A stretch of DNA of 33,653 nucleotides from Fibrobacter succinogenes (lineage in GTDB: Bacteria; Fibrobacterota; Fibrobacteria; Fibrobacterales; Fibrobacteraceae). The notes under the pieces are model-generated. The model saw only the letters and a list, made by a program, of their open reading frames with translations. It was not told the DNA's origin and made no database searches. The stretch spans positions 1 through 33,653 of the forward strand of contig CACXKY010000008.1 of assembly GCA_902768325.1 (NCBI GenBank), read 5' to 3'. The position numbers and the translations under genes are program-made. Shown here in pieces: positions 14,505 to 21,777 of the stretch. Numbering within the stretch: the stretch's first letter is position 1; each line of letters begins with the position of its first letter.

Positions 14505-15896
14505 ATGTCAAATGCAAAGTCAAATCTCGGGCACATCGTGCTCATCACATTGTCTGCCGCTATCGGCGGATTCCTGTTCGGTTTCGACTCGTCCGTTATC
14601 AACGGTGCGAACGGAGCCTTAAAAATCCACTTTAACGCCACGGATTACCAGCTTGCCTGGGCCGTGTCCCTTGCGCTGATCGGTGCCGCCATCGGCGCGT
14701 ACTTTGCGGGTCGCCTGGCCGATATGTTCGGGCGTGTCCGCTGCATGCTTGCGGCTTCTGCCCTGTTCCTGGTGAGTGCCATCGGTTCTGGCGTTCCGTT
14801 CGGAATTCCGGACTTTATTATGTGGCGTGTCATCGGCGGTGTCGGTATCGGTGTCGCGAGCATCATCGCCCCGATCTACATCGCCGAAACGGCTCCGGCC
14901 CATCTGCGTGGCCGCCTGGGCTCGATGCAGCAGTTCGCCATCGTGATTGGTATCTTCGTGGCGCTGCTCTCGAACTACCTCATCGTGCGTATTGCCGGTT
15001 CTGCCAACAACGTCTGCGTCGGCGGATTCAAGGCATGGCAGATTATGTTCTGGGTCGAAATCATCCCGGCCGCCCTTTACGGCGTTGCCGCCTGGAGACT
15101 CCCGGAATCACCGCGTTACCTTGTGCAAAAAGGCCGCCTAGCCGAAGCGAAGGAAGTCCTTGCGAAGATTGATTCCGAGGGCGTCGACAAGGAAATTGAA
15201 TCCATCCACGAAACCTTCAAGAACGAAAAGCCCGCCAAGCTTGCGGACCTGCTTGAAGTCGTGGGCGGCAAGAAGAGGGTTGCCCCGATTGTATGGGCGG
15301 GTCTCGGCCTTGCCATCTTGCAACAGCTGGTGGGTATCAACGTCATCTTCTATTATGGTACGATGCTTTGGCAGAGCGTGGGCTTCGGTGAAAGCGACGC
15401 CTTCCTCACGAGCGTGATTTCGAGCGGAGTCAACCTGGTGATGACCATTGTCGCCATTATGCTTATTGACAAGATCGGCCGTAAACCGCTGCTCCTTATT
15501 GGTAGCATTGGTATGGCGATAACTCTCGGTACGCTTACGGCTTGCTTCATGAGCGCCAATGCCGACGGAAGCCTTCCGGGCGCTGCTGGCGTGATTGCCT
15601 TGATTGCGGCAAACCTCTACATCACGTTCTTCGCGGCCACGTGGGGCCCGGTCATGTGGGTGATGCTTGGCGAAATGTTCAACAACCGCATCCGCGCGGT
15701 GGCCATCGCCATTTGCGGCCTGGCCCAGTGGGGTGCGAACTTCATCGTGACTTGGAGCTTCCCGGTGCTTACCGGCAAGGACGGCATTGGAGTCGGGCCG
15801 ACGTACCTGATCTACACGTTCTTTGCCGCGTTCAGCGTATTCTTCGTCGCGAAGTTCATCAACGAGACGAAGGGCAAGGAACTGGAAGAGATGTAG
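14505..15896 (+). CDS. Sugar porter of the major facilitator superfamily (XylE/GalP/GlcP-like)
   Basis: A 463-residue, 12-helix MFS sugar:H+ symporter-type permease in the inner membrane. Diagnostic motifs are GGFLFGFDSSVINGA (21-35), GRLADMFGR in the 2-3 loop, PIYIAETAPAHLRGRLGSMQQ after helix 4, PESPRYL before the central loop, QQLVGINVIFYYG in helix 7, DKIGRKPLL in the 8-9 loop, and NETKGKELEEM at the C-terminus. All are intact. A TATATT box at 14467-14472 lies upstream. The gene stands alone on the plus strand, so the sugar is not given by context; glucose, xylose or galactose are all possible. It ends 9 bases from the convergent thioredoxin-TPR gene with no terminator visible between them. 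Confidence 0.93.
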   Translation: MSNAKSNLGHIVLITLSAAIGGFLFGFDSSVINGANGALKIHFNATDYQLAWAVSLALIGAAIGAYFAGRLADMFGRVRCMLAASALFLVSAIGSGVPFGIPDFIMWRVIGGVGIGVASIIAPIYIAETAPAHLRGRLGSMQQFAIVIGIFVALLSNYLIVRIAGSANNVCVGGFKAWQIMFWVEIIPAALYGVAAWRLPESPRYLVQKGRLAEAKEVLAKIDSEGVDKEIESIHETFKNEKPAKLADLLEVVGGKKRVAPIVWAGLGLAILQQLVGINVIFYYGTMLWQSVGFGESDAFLTSVISSGVNLVMTIVAIMLIDKIGRKPLLLIGSIGMAITLGTLTACFMSANADGSLPGAAGVIALIAANLYITFFAATWGPVMWVMLGEMFNNRIRAVAIAICGLAQWGANFIVTWSFPVLTGKDGIGVGPTYLIYTFFAAFSVFFVAKFINETKGKELEEM

Positions 15897-15905
15897 TTCT
15901 TCTGG

Positions 15906-16730
15906 TTAGATGAACATCATCGTGTTGAGCTTGGCACGGTACTTCCATGTGAGTTCGTGCTTCGGGCCCAACACGCCGAACAGGGTGAGCATCGCCTTCT
16001 TGGCGGCGCCACCGTTCCATTCGGGCGCTTCGACGAACAGGTTGAGGAATGCCTGTAGTGCACTCTCGAAATCTTCGGAACAAGCAAGCTTGCAGGCCTC
16101 GTGATAAACGATGGCCTCTTTTCCTTGTACGTCTTTCTTGGCGGCTTCGGCGTGGAAGTCCAGGAGTTCCAGCAGCGACTTCGCCTGCCTGTACTGGTCG
16201 TCGGCTTCGGTGAACTTGGAAAGGATTTCCTTGGCTTTTTCGGTATCGCCCATGCCGAGGCTCGCCTTCGCCCACAGGAGCTGGAGGGCCTTGTCGTCGG
16301 GCTTCTGTTTAAGGGCTTCCTCGAGCATCGGGAGCGCCTGTTCAAAGTCTTTCTGAGCGATGGCGTCTTCGAGGGCCGCCTGGAAGCGGGCTTCTTCGGA
16401 CACGTAGTACTTCTCGAGGCGTTTCTTCAGTTCTTCTTCGGGCAGTACGCCCTGGATGACGTCGGCGATTTGTCCTTTGTCGACTACGTGGACTTCGGGA
16501 ACCGAGCGCACGCGGAAGGCCTGGATGAGCTGCATGTTCTCGCGGTCATCGCAGCTCACGACGCCGAGCGTGAAGTCCATGCTGGTCGAAAGCTGGCCCA
16601 GAAGTTGGGAATAGGGACCGCAGTCGGGGTATTCCGCAGAGGAGAAAAGCACCGCAACGGCGCGGTTTTCGGAGGCCTGGATAACCTCGGTCTCAAAATT
16701 TTCTGTAGTGACTTGAACGACTTTTGCCAT
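15906..16730 (-). CDS. Thioredoxin-fold/TPR protein, CnoX (YbbN)-like
   Basis: A 274-residue cytoplasmic protein with an N-terminal thioredoxin domain (about 1-110, cis-Pro78 in RSVPEVHVV) and a C-terminal TPR region (about 115-274, e.g. DFEQALPMLEEALKQKPDDKALQLLWAKASLG). This is the architecture and length of YbbN/CnoX, a chaperone-holdase linked to GroEL. The active-site motif is PDCGPY: the first Cys (37) is kept and the second is Tyr40, so it cannot carry out normal dithiol exchange. E. coli CnoX also has an incomplete motif but, as I recall, keeps the other cysteine. The frame extends upstream into a repeat-like spacer; MAKVVQVTTENF at 16730 is the natural start. Confidence 0.85.
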   Translation of the reverse strand: MAKVVQVTTENFETEVIQASENRAVAVLFSSAEYPDCGPYSQLLGQLSTSMDFTLGVVSCDDRENMQLIQAFRVRSVPEVHVVDKGQIADVIQGVLPEEELKKRLEKYYVSEEARFQAALEDAIAQKDFEQALPMLEEALKQKPDDKALQLLWAKASLGMGDTEKAKEILSKFTEADDQYRQAKSLLELLDFHAEAAKKDVQGKEAIVYHEACKLACSEDFESALQAFLNLFVEAPEWNGGAAKKAMLTLFGVLGPKHELTWKYRAKLNTMMFI

Positions 16731-16744
16731 AGTGGTAAATATAG

Positions 16745-16895
16745 AAAGGTATGGGCTCGGGGCGATGCCCCTTTGAGTAATGGGGTCGGCACTGCGTGCC
16801 TTTGAGCGATTGATAAAAAAATTCCTCATATCTCATACCCCAGAGCGCCATAGGCGCGACCTCAAACCTCAAAGGGAGCCGAAGGCGACCGACCT
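16745..16895. repeat. Intergenic mini-hairpin array between divergent genes
   Basis: Short stem-loops alternate with the word TTTGAG. On the plus strand GGGGC-GAT-GCCCC (16759-16771) and GGCAC-TGC-GTGCC (16788-16800) are each followed directly by TTTGAG. In the right half, inverted, GCGCC-ATA-GGCGC (16845-16857) is followed by GACCTCAAACCTCAAA, and GCC-GAA-GGC (16878-16886) follows CTCAAAGG. The stems differ in sequence but all pair. The array lies between the divergent starts at 16730 and 16915; a TATATT box at about 16901 may serve the plus-strand operon. Confidence 0.6.
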
Positions 16896-16914
16896 AATTA
16901 CTATATTCCCTTTC

Positions 16915-17418
16915 ATGAATAACTGCTCTTTTTGCAAATCGGAAGTGGTACAGATGAAAATCGGTCACCTCGACCTGCGCATTTGTCCCAAGTGCTTTTC
17001 GACGTTTTTCCCGTGTGATCAGACGATGGCCCTGCGAAACGACTTGCCGGACCGTTCCCGCGAGCTGTGGTACAACGCCCTCAAGGCGAAGGCTGCCGCG
17101 GACCCCGATATGGCGGGCGCCTGTTGCATCGATCATGGCGAGTCCCTGGCCGATGGGAACATTCCCGACTACGGGATGCCCGGCAAGGTGACGACCTGCT
17201 GCAAGATGTTCCACCTGCCGCCTTCGCAGATGCTTGCCATCCTCAAGCGTACGCTCGATACCCCGTTCAGGAACAATTCCGGTTCCAAGAAGCATCACTT
17301 CTTCTTTATCCGTGCGCTGGACTCCCTGGTTTCAAAATTTTTTGGAGAGAAAATGCCGGAGGTCGATCCTCTGGACGAGCTTCAGTACAACCTCCATTTG
17401 AAAAAGATATTTGAATGA
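16915..17418 (+). CDS. Hypothetical protein with N-terminal zinc ribbon
   Basis: A 167-residue protein beginning MNNCSFCKSEVVQMKIGHLDLRICPKC, in which C4-x2-C7 and C24-x2-C27 form a plausible zinc ribbon, with a further Cys at 34 (FFPCDQTM). The middle has paired cysteines (GACCIDHGE, TTCCKMFHLPP) and the C-terminal half is helical and basic. I recognise no named family beyond the resemblance to TFIIB-type ribbons. The start at 16915 is chosen because the upstream extension reads through the repeat-like spacer. Its stop overlaps the ATG of the next gene by 4 bases (ATGA), so it heads a translationally coupled operon with two membrane sensor-like proteins and a permease. A nucleic-acid or protein-binding role is possible but unproven. 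Confidence 0.7.
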   Translation: MNNCSFCKSEVVQMKIGHLDLRICPKCFSTFFPCDQTMALRNDLPDRSRELWYNALKAKAAADPDMAGACCIDHGESLADGNIPDYGMPGKVTTCCKMFHLPPSQMLAILKRTLDTPFRNNSGSKKHHFFFIRALDSLVSKFFGEKMPEVDPLDELQYNLHLKKIFE

Positions 17419-18146
17419 AGAAAACCTATGCCATTCTTGCCGTCATCGCGGCACTTGTTTTGACTGTCTACGCCCTCTTGCCGGATTCTTATTTTGAAGA
17501 AACGGTTTTCCCGCTGCAGGAAGGCGTTTCCGTTTTCGGCTATGACGATGTGTCCGACGGCGGTGAATCCGTTGTCCATACCGATATCGCCGATTCCTTG
17601 CTTTCCTTTGACTGCATGCTCGGCACAGATACCACGAAGGGCGCCTGGTGCGGAATCCTCTGGAATGCCGATCCGGACAGCGCCGGCGAATACCGGAACT
17701 GGACCTTCGTCGATTCGATGGTTTTTGACATCGAATCCCGCGGTACGAACGAAGTCCTCGTGAAGGTATGGGCGTTCGACCCCGATGTGACCGACCCGAG
17801 CAAGCCCAAGACGTTCCGCCTTTTGATGAAGGAACTCCCGTTACAAGGAGGGCGCCAGCGCATCGCGATTCCGTTCGAGCAGTTCTATACTCCCGACTTT
17901 TGGTACGACGACGGCAAGGTGGACCGGAAGCTGAACCAGCGCCATCAGGAATCGGTGGCCCGCGTGGAAATTGCCCCCGGTTGGAACCAGCCCCGCGGCA
18001 AGCAGTTCTCGCTCAAGATCTACCGCATTACGGCGGTGGGCGTGAGCAACCTGTATTTCGGTATAGTCCTGTTTGTATTCCTCCTCCTGACTATTGTGGC
18101 GGTGGGACGAAGCCACCATCTTAAGAACGATGCAGAAGAAAAGTAA
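17415..18146 (+). CDS. Membrane-anchored protein with extracytoplasmic beta-sandwich-like domain, no DNA-binding domain
   Basis: A 243-residue protein with an N-terminal membrane helix (about 4-22), a periplasmic domain of about 190 residues and a second helix (about 213-234), ending in a short cytoplasmic tail RSHHLKNDAEEK. The extracytoplasmic domain resembles CIA30/carbohydrate-binding beta-sandwiches in its pattern (NWTFVDSMVFDIESRG, VLVKVWAFDPD, RIAIPFEQFYTPDFWYDDG, FSLKIYRITAVG). The next gene has the same layout and matching motifs (FSRFDSLAVVVETG, VTLRILTEDP, VEVAVSLMDFKNKEWW), so I infer the pair are paralogues. This copy lacks the AraC-type cytoplasmic domain and could be a co-receptor. 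Its start overlaps the preceding gene by 4 bases, and its end overlaps the next by 17. Confidence 0.7.
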   Translation: MKKTYAILAVIAALVLTVYALLPDSYFEETVFPLQEGVSVFGYDDVSDGGESVVHTDIADSLLSFDCMLGTDTTKGAWCGILWNADPDSAGEYRNWTFVDSMVFDIESRGTNEVLVKVWAFDPDVTDPSKPKTFRLLMKELPLQGGRQRIAIPFEQFYTPDFWYDDGKVDRKLNQRHQESVARVEIAPGWNQPRGKQFSLKIYRITAVGVSNLYFGIVLFVFLLLTIVAVGRSHHLKNDAEEK

Positions 18147-19038
18147 GATTCTAGGGATAGCCGCATTTGCCGTGGCGTTCGGTGCCTGGGGTGCGCTTTT
18201 CGGGGCGTACAAGGACAGCTCGCAGGTAATTTTCCCGGCGGGCGGTTTTGAAATCTATACCTTGACCGACGCCGAAGCCGGCGGGTTCTCGACATCGGAA
18301 ATGACGGCGAGCGATACGGCGGTTTCGGCCCGCGTGAACATCCGCAGCGGCAAGGCTTACGCCTATGCGGGTTTCGGCTTCAACTTGATGTCGCTTGGCA
18401 ACAGGCCTTCCGGGCATTTCGACTTTTCCCGCTTTGATTCGCTCGCGGTAGTCGTAGAAACGGGCCGCATGCGTTCCGTGACGCTCCGTATCCTTACGGA
18501 AGACCCTGTCTATTCTACGCCGGGGAAATACCTCACGTACCGTCCGCTGGAAAAAGAAATTGCGGTGCCGGGCAAGCCTGTAGAAGTTGCCGTATCGCTG
18601 ATGGACTTCAAGAATAAGGAATGGTGGCTTGTCGCGCAGGGGCTCGACAAGGATGACGGCCTTTCGTATCTATATAGGGCGGCGATGCTCGAAGTGTTCA
18701 ACGGCGAAGGCGCCCTCCGTGGCATTCCCGACGATATCGAAGTGAAGAGCGTGCGCCTGTGGGGCGAAAACAGGGACTTCCAGAAGGGAATGTTCTTTGC
18801 GCTTGCGGCCATGCTGCTCTTGCTCGGCGGATTCATTTATATGGCTTTCCGCAAACCGCGCGATGCCAAGGCGCTTGAAGCCCAGATGAAAGAAGTGGCG
18901 CGCCTCTTGAAACAGACGGACAAGTCTGTCGCCGAGATTGCGATTGCGGTCGGTTTCAAATCGGCGTCTCGTTTGGAACGCGAATTTTGTAGATTATACG
19001 GCAAGAAACCATTGGAATACAGGAAGAAGGATGTATAG
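18130..19038 (+). CDS. Membrane-tethered regulator: periplasmic sensor-like domain plus AraC-type helix-turn-helix
   Basis: A 302-residue protein with a membrane helix at 7-26, an extracytoplasmic beta-rich domain at about 30-215, a second membrane helix at 219-240 and a cytoplasmic tail. The tail (256-300) matches the second helix-turn-helix of AraC/XylS regulators: LLKQTDKSVAEIAIAVGFKSASRLEREFCRLYGKKPLEYRKK. The consensus A-x-x-V-G-F-x-S, R-x-F and G-x-x-P-x-x-Y-R elements are all there. AraC domains normally hold two such units over about 100 residues; only one is present, so DNA binding would need a dimer or partner. The start MQKKSK is chosen because it begins the hydrophobic segment. 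It is coupled to the paralogue upstream (17-base overlap) and the AI-2E permease downstream (8-base overlap). Ligand and target genes are unknown. Confidence 0.75.
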   Translation: MQKKSKILGIAAFAVAFGAWGALFGAYKDSSQVIFPAGGFEIYTLTDAEAGGFSTSEMTASDTAVSARVNIRSGKAYAYAGFGFNLMSLGNRPSGHFDFSRFDSLAVVVETGRMRSVTLRILTEDPVYSTPGKYLTYRPLEKEIAVPGKPVEVAVSLMDFKNKEWWLVAQGLDKDDGLSYLYRAAMLEVFNGEGALRGIPDDIEVKSVRLWGENRDFQKGMFFALAAMLLLLGGFIYMAFRKPRDAKALEAQMKEVARLLKQTDKSVAEIAIAVGFKSASRLEREFCRLYGKKPLEYRKKDV

Positions 19039-20158
19039 ACGTTGGACTCTTGACAGGGTGATGCACTTTGTCCTGCTCGTATTGGGCACGGTGGTGATCC
19101 TGTGGCTCGTGAATTATCTTCGTGGAGTTCTTTTCCCGTTCTTTGCAGCGTTCTTGCTCGCCTATATTGTAGATCCGCTCGTTACGCGGCTTACGGTAAA
19201 GGTCAAGCATCGCATTGTTGCCGTGCTTATCGTGCTTGCGTCCGCTATTTTGATTGCGGGCGTCGGGCTGCGTATTTTTGTGCCGATGGTGGTCGGCGAA
19301 GTCCGTAACCTGGGCGTACTCATTTCCAAGATGTTCAACGATTCCGAATGGTCTGCGCGCATTGCGAACTTGATGCCGGGCGATTTGTACCAGACCATCC
19401 GCGGGATGATTTCGTGGGAACAGCTCGCTAGCGCCATGCAGAGTCTCGACTTCTGGAACGAAGTTCAGAACGTCGCGTCGAAGGTGTTGCCGGGAGCGTG
19501 GGGCGTCCTTTCTTATACGGGCTCTGTGTTCCTATGGTTCTCCGGTGCGGCCGTCATCTTCATGTACCTCGTGTTCATCATGCTCGATATGCCCAAGCTG
19601 CGCAAGGGCGTGCTGAACGTGGTTCCGCTGCGCCTCCAGAAAGAAGCAAGTTCTTTTGCGCATGAAACGGACCGCTTTATGGGTACGTATTTCCGCGCGC
19701 AATCCCTGGTCGCGTTGACGGTCGGTATTTTGTATGCAATCGGTTTTGGCGTGATGGGATTGCCCATGGGCGTTGCGTTCGGACTCTTCTCCGGCGCGCT
19801 CAACATGATTCCTTATATGCAACTCACCACCATCCCGATGGCCTTGCTGCTGGCCGTGGTTTATACGCTCAACACGGGCATGCCTTTCTGGGAAGTGGCG
19901 GTCATCATCGCTTCTATCTACCTCGCCGTACAAGTGATTGAGGATTTTTTCCTCGTGCCGCGCATCGTCGGTAAGTCAATGAACTTGCCGCCTGTAGGCA
20001 TTTTGCTGAGCATCTCTATATGGGGTAAGTTATTGGGCTTCTTAGGTTTACTTGTCGCAATCCCGTTCACTTGCTTGTGCTTGGTGTACATCAAAAAGCT
20101 GCAACAGCGTGCGCGAGAAGCCCGGACCACGAAGGCAGGACCGCCCTCGGAGGCTTGA
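19031..20158 (+). CDS. AI-2E family transporter (TqsA/YdiK/PerM-like permease)
   Basis: A 375-residue polytopic membrane protein of the AI-2 exporter superfamily. The family pattern is clear: two N-terminal helices (LRGVLFPFFAAFLLAYIVDPLVTRL), a third near 55-80, an extracytoplasmic stretch rich in amphipathic helices (about 85-165), then a C-terminal bundle with the GLFSGALNMIPYMQ signature, PRIVGKSMNLPPVGILLSI and the terminal IPFTCLCLVYIKKL. Members export AI-2 or act as Na+/H+-type or other permeases; the name does not prove quorum-sensing function. Start at 19031 overlaps the upstream stop by 8 bases, which indicates coupling. Upstream frame extension simply overlaps the regulator gene. 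It is the last gene of the four-gene operon, and I see no strong terminator after it. Confidence 0.88.
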   Translation: MYRRWTLDRVMHFVLLVLGTVVILWLVNYLRGVLFPFFAAFLLAYIVDPLVTRLTVKVKHRIVAVLIVLASAILIAGVGLRIFVPMVVGEVRNLGVLISKMFNDSEWSARIANLMPGDLYQTIRGMISWEQLASAMQSLDFWNEVQNVASKVLPGAWGVLSYTGSVFLWFSGAAVIFMYLVFIMLDMPKLRKGVLNVVPLRLQKEASSFAHETDRFMGTYFRAQSLVALTVGILYAIGFGVMGLPMGVAFGLFSGALNMIPYMQLTTIPMALLLAVVYTLNTGMPFWEVAVIIASIYLAVQVIEDFFLVPRIVGKSMNLPPVGILLSISIWGKLLGFLGLLVAIPFTCLCLVYIKKLQQRAREARTTKAGPPSEA

Positions 20159-20220
20159 TTTTATAGGCTTTGAAAAGAATAATTTTTTTTTAAAGTTATT
20201 CCACAAGGCAAAAAAAAAGG

Positions 20221-20226
20221 TATAAT
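20221..20226 (+). promoter_or_regulatory. -10 box upstream of the HU gene
   Basis: A perfect TATAAT about 46 bases before the ATG. No good -35 hexamer is at the right spacing; the upstream DNA is A/T-tract rich, which may substitute as an UP-like element. Confidence 0.55.
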
Positions 20227-20272
20227 ATCACCATACAAAACAAAAACCTAACCTAACTCAAGGAGTTATAAA

Positions 20273-20572
20273 ATGAACAAACAAGATCTCATTGAAGCCA
20301 TTCTCGCCAACAAGGACGCTGGTTTTGATTCCAAGGCTGCTGCTGGCCGCGCTGTCGACGCTGTGCTCGACGGTATCGCCGCTGGTATCAAGAAGGACGG
20401 CAACGTCCAGCTGATCGGCTTCGGCACCTTCGCTGTCAAGTCTCGCGCTGCCCGTACTGGCCGCAACCCGCAGACTGGCGCCACCATCAAGATCAAGGCT
20501 TCCAAGACCGTCGGCTTCAAGGCCGGTACTGCTCTCAAGGCCGACGCTGCCAAGAGCAAGGCTAAGAAGTAA
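20273..20572 (+). CDS. hup: HU-family DNA-binding protein
   Basis: A 99-residue histone-like protein that bends and compacts DNA as a dimer. It matches HU throughout: MNKQDLIEAI, helix AAAGRAVDAVLDGI, the beta-arm start VQLIGFGTFAVKSRAARTGRNPQTGATIKI with the intercalating Pro in RNPQTG, and KTVGFKAGTALKADAA at the end. A short Lys/Ala tail (KSKAKK) extends the usual 90-residue protein. The ribosome site AAGGAG lies 8 bases before the ATG. Codon use is strongly biased to a few codons (GCT, AAG, GGC), as expected of a highly expressed gene. It has its own -10 box and terminator and so is transcribed separately from the upstream operon. Confidence 0.96.
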   Translation: MNKQDLIEAILANKDAGFDSKAAAGRAVDAVLDGIAAGIKKDGNVQLIGFGTFAVKSRAARTGRNPQTGATIKIKASKTVGFKAGTALKADAAKSKAKK

Positions 20573-20600
20573 TCTTAGTTTACTTGAAATGCAGATTTAG

Positions 20601-20632
20601 GGACCGTCCGCAAGGGCGGTTTCTTTTTTTTT
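20601..20632 (+). terminator. Rho-independent terminator of the HU gene
   Basis: ACCGTCC-GCAA-GGGCGGT (20603-20620, one T-G pair) is followed by TTCTTTTTTTTT. Confidence 0.88.
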
Positions 20633-20654
20633 GCGCAAATTCTCGCTGTAATGC

Positions 20655-20684
20655 AAAAAAAAGACCTCACTTACGTGAGGTCTT
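20655..20684 (-). terminator. Rho-independent terminator of tRNA-Val
   Basis: On the minus strand, AAGACCTCAC-GTAA-GTGAGGTCTT is a perfect 10-bp stem followed by a T run. It starts 6 bases past the tRNA 3' end. Confidence 0.9.
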
Positions 20685-20690
20685 TTCAAG

Positions 20691-20764
<74 letters not shown>

Positions 20765-20778
20765 ATTAAGGTATGCCA

Positions 20779-20807
20779 ATAGTAGAAACTTGCTTTGTTT
20801 TTGTCAA
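20779..20807 (-). promoter_or_regulatory. Sigma70-type promoter of tRNA-Val
   Basis: On the minus strand, TTGACA (20802-20807) and TACTAT (20779-20784) are exactly 17 bases apart. The TACTAT box ends 14 bases before the mature tRNA 5' end. Confidence 0.85.
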
Positions 20808-20855
20808 GGGCTTTTGTAATGCCGAAAAGGCGGTTTTTTGCTTTTTTTGCGTGCT

Positions 20856-21350
20856 TTAACGCTCGTCGGCGGGAATCCAGTAGCGGAAACGCCCCGTAAT
20901 GTGGATTCGGGGGAGGGTGTCGCTGCAAATACCGCTCCGGCAGTCCTGTACATAGAAGTCGATATCCGCCGTCCAGGTGGAATCGTCTTTCTGGTCAAAA
21001 CGCATCAGGCTCTCGTCCCCGTATACGATTCCCTTGGGGGAACCCTCGATACGGACCGAGGAATACTGCTCGACGATGGCGTTGTCGCCTAGCTTGGGCT
21101 GGTAGACCATCGCTTCGATGACATCGTTGCGGTCACTTTCTTCGATGCGCGTCTTGAAATGGAAATAATGGCGGTGGTAGTTGGTCAATTCCACGTCTTT
21201 AGGGCCGAGTTCTATCGTGTAGCTCTCGGACCCGTTGATTTGGTACTTGATGTAACCGCCGCCGTCGTTTTCCCAGCTGCTGTTGATGTCGCCGCACCCC
21301 AGAAGCAGGGCCGCCATGGCGAGGAATGCCTTAATTGGGTATTTCGCCAT
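20856..21350 (-). CDS. Small lipoprotein, hypothetical
   Basis: A 164-residue exported lipoprotein. The N-terminus MAKYPIKAFLAMAALLLGCGD is a lipoprotein signal, with the lipobox LLGC putting the lipidated Cys at position 19. The rest is beta-rich (GGGYIKYQINGSESYTIELG, IVEQYSSVRIEGSPKGIVYG, RIHITGRFRYW) with a Cys pair in QDCRSGICSD that could form a disulfide. I recognise no family. Its ATG lies 20 bases inside the preceding DUF6941-like gene, so it is the last gene of a coupled three-gene operon that starts with the giant Ig-like lipoprotein. No clear terminator follows it. An envelope role beside the large lipoprotein is likely but unproven. Confidence 0.75.
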   Translation of the reverse strand: MAKYPIKAFLAMAALLLGCGDINSSWENDGGGYIKYQINGSESYTIELGPKDVELTNYHRHYFHFKTRIEESDRNDVIEAMVYQPKLGDNAIVEQYSSVRIEGSPKGIVYGDESLMRFDQKDDSTWTADIDFYVQDCRSGICSDTLPRIHITGRFRYWIPADER

Positions 21351-21777
21351 TGTTTGCGGAAGGCGCCTGCTTGATGCGCGGGTCTTCGAGGACGTACAGG
21401 GGCAGCGTCGCCAGCTCCTCTTCGTCCACGGTTAGGCGGATAATGTACTTGTCCGCGCGGGCAATCTGCAAGCGTTGCATGTTGAGGACCAGGTTTACCG
21501 CTGCCGTGTCAAAACCGTTGGCAACCGGCTCGAAGGGAATTTCCGACTGCATCGGCGGGACGATGGCATGACCGCAAACATCTTCGATGGCGAGCGTGAG
21601 CTTGTGTGCTCCGGCTTCGGCACGTTGGTAACGGATGCGGAACGCCGCGGAGCACTGCGGGATTACAAAGGGGAAAGTCTGGGGGAAAATCCTGTCGAAT
21701 GCCCCGAGGATATTCAAGCGACCGCCCGCGCCATTGGCCGTGGCGGCGTCACAGATAGATGCAATTTCAATATTCAT
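21331..21777 (-). CDS. DUF6941-like protein
   Basis: A 148-residue, apparently cytoplasmic protein starting MNIEIASICDAATANGAGGRLNILGAFDRI. This start strongly resembles a small family I remember as DUF6941; the name is from memory. Family function is unknown to me. There is no signal peptide or membrane segment, and the body is predicted beta-rich (FRIRYQRAEAGAHKLTLAIED, VNLVLNMQRLQIARADKYIIRLTVDEEE). A longer start at 21792 exists. I prefer 21777, because there the ATG overlaps the stop codon of the giant lipoprotein gene as TAATG, a standard coupling arrangement, and the conserved region starts with it. A cytoplasmic protein between two lipoprotein genes is unusual and may mark a functional unit. 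Confidence 0.72.
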   Translation of the reverse strand: MNIEIASICDAATANGAGGRLNILGAFDRIFPQTFPFVIPQCSAAFRIRYQRAEAGAHKLTLAIEDVCGHAIVPPMQSEIPFEPVANGFDTAAVNLVLNMQRLQIARADKYIIRLTVDEEELATLPLYVLEDPRIKQAPSANNGEIPN

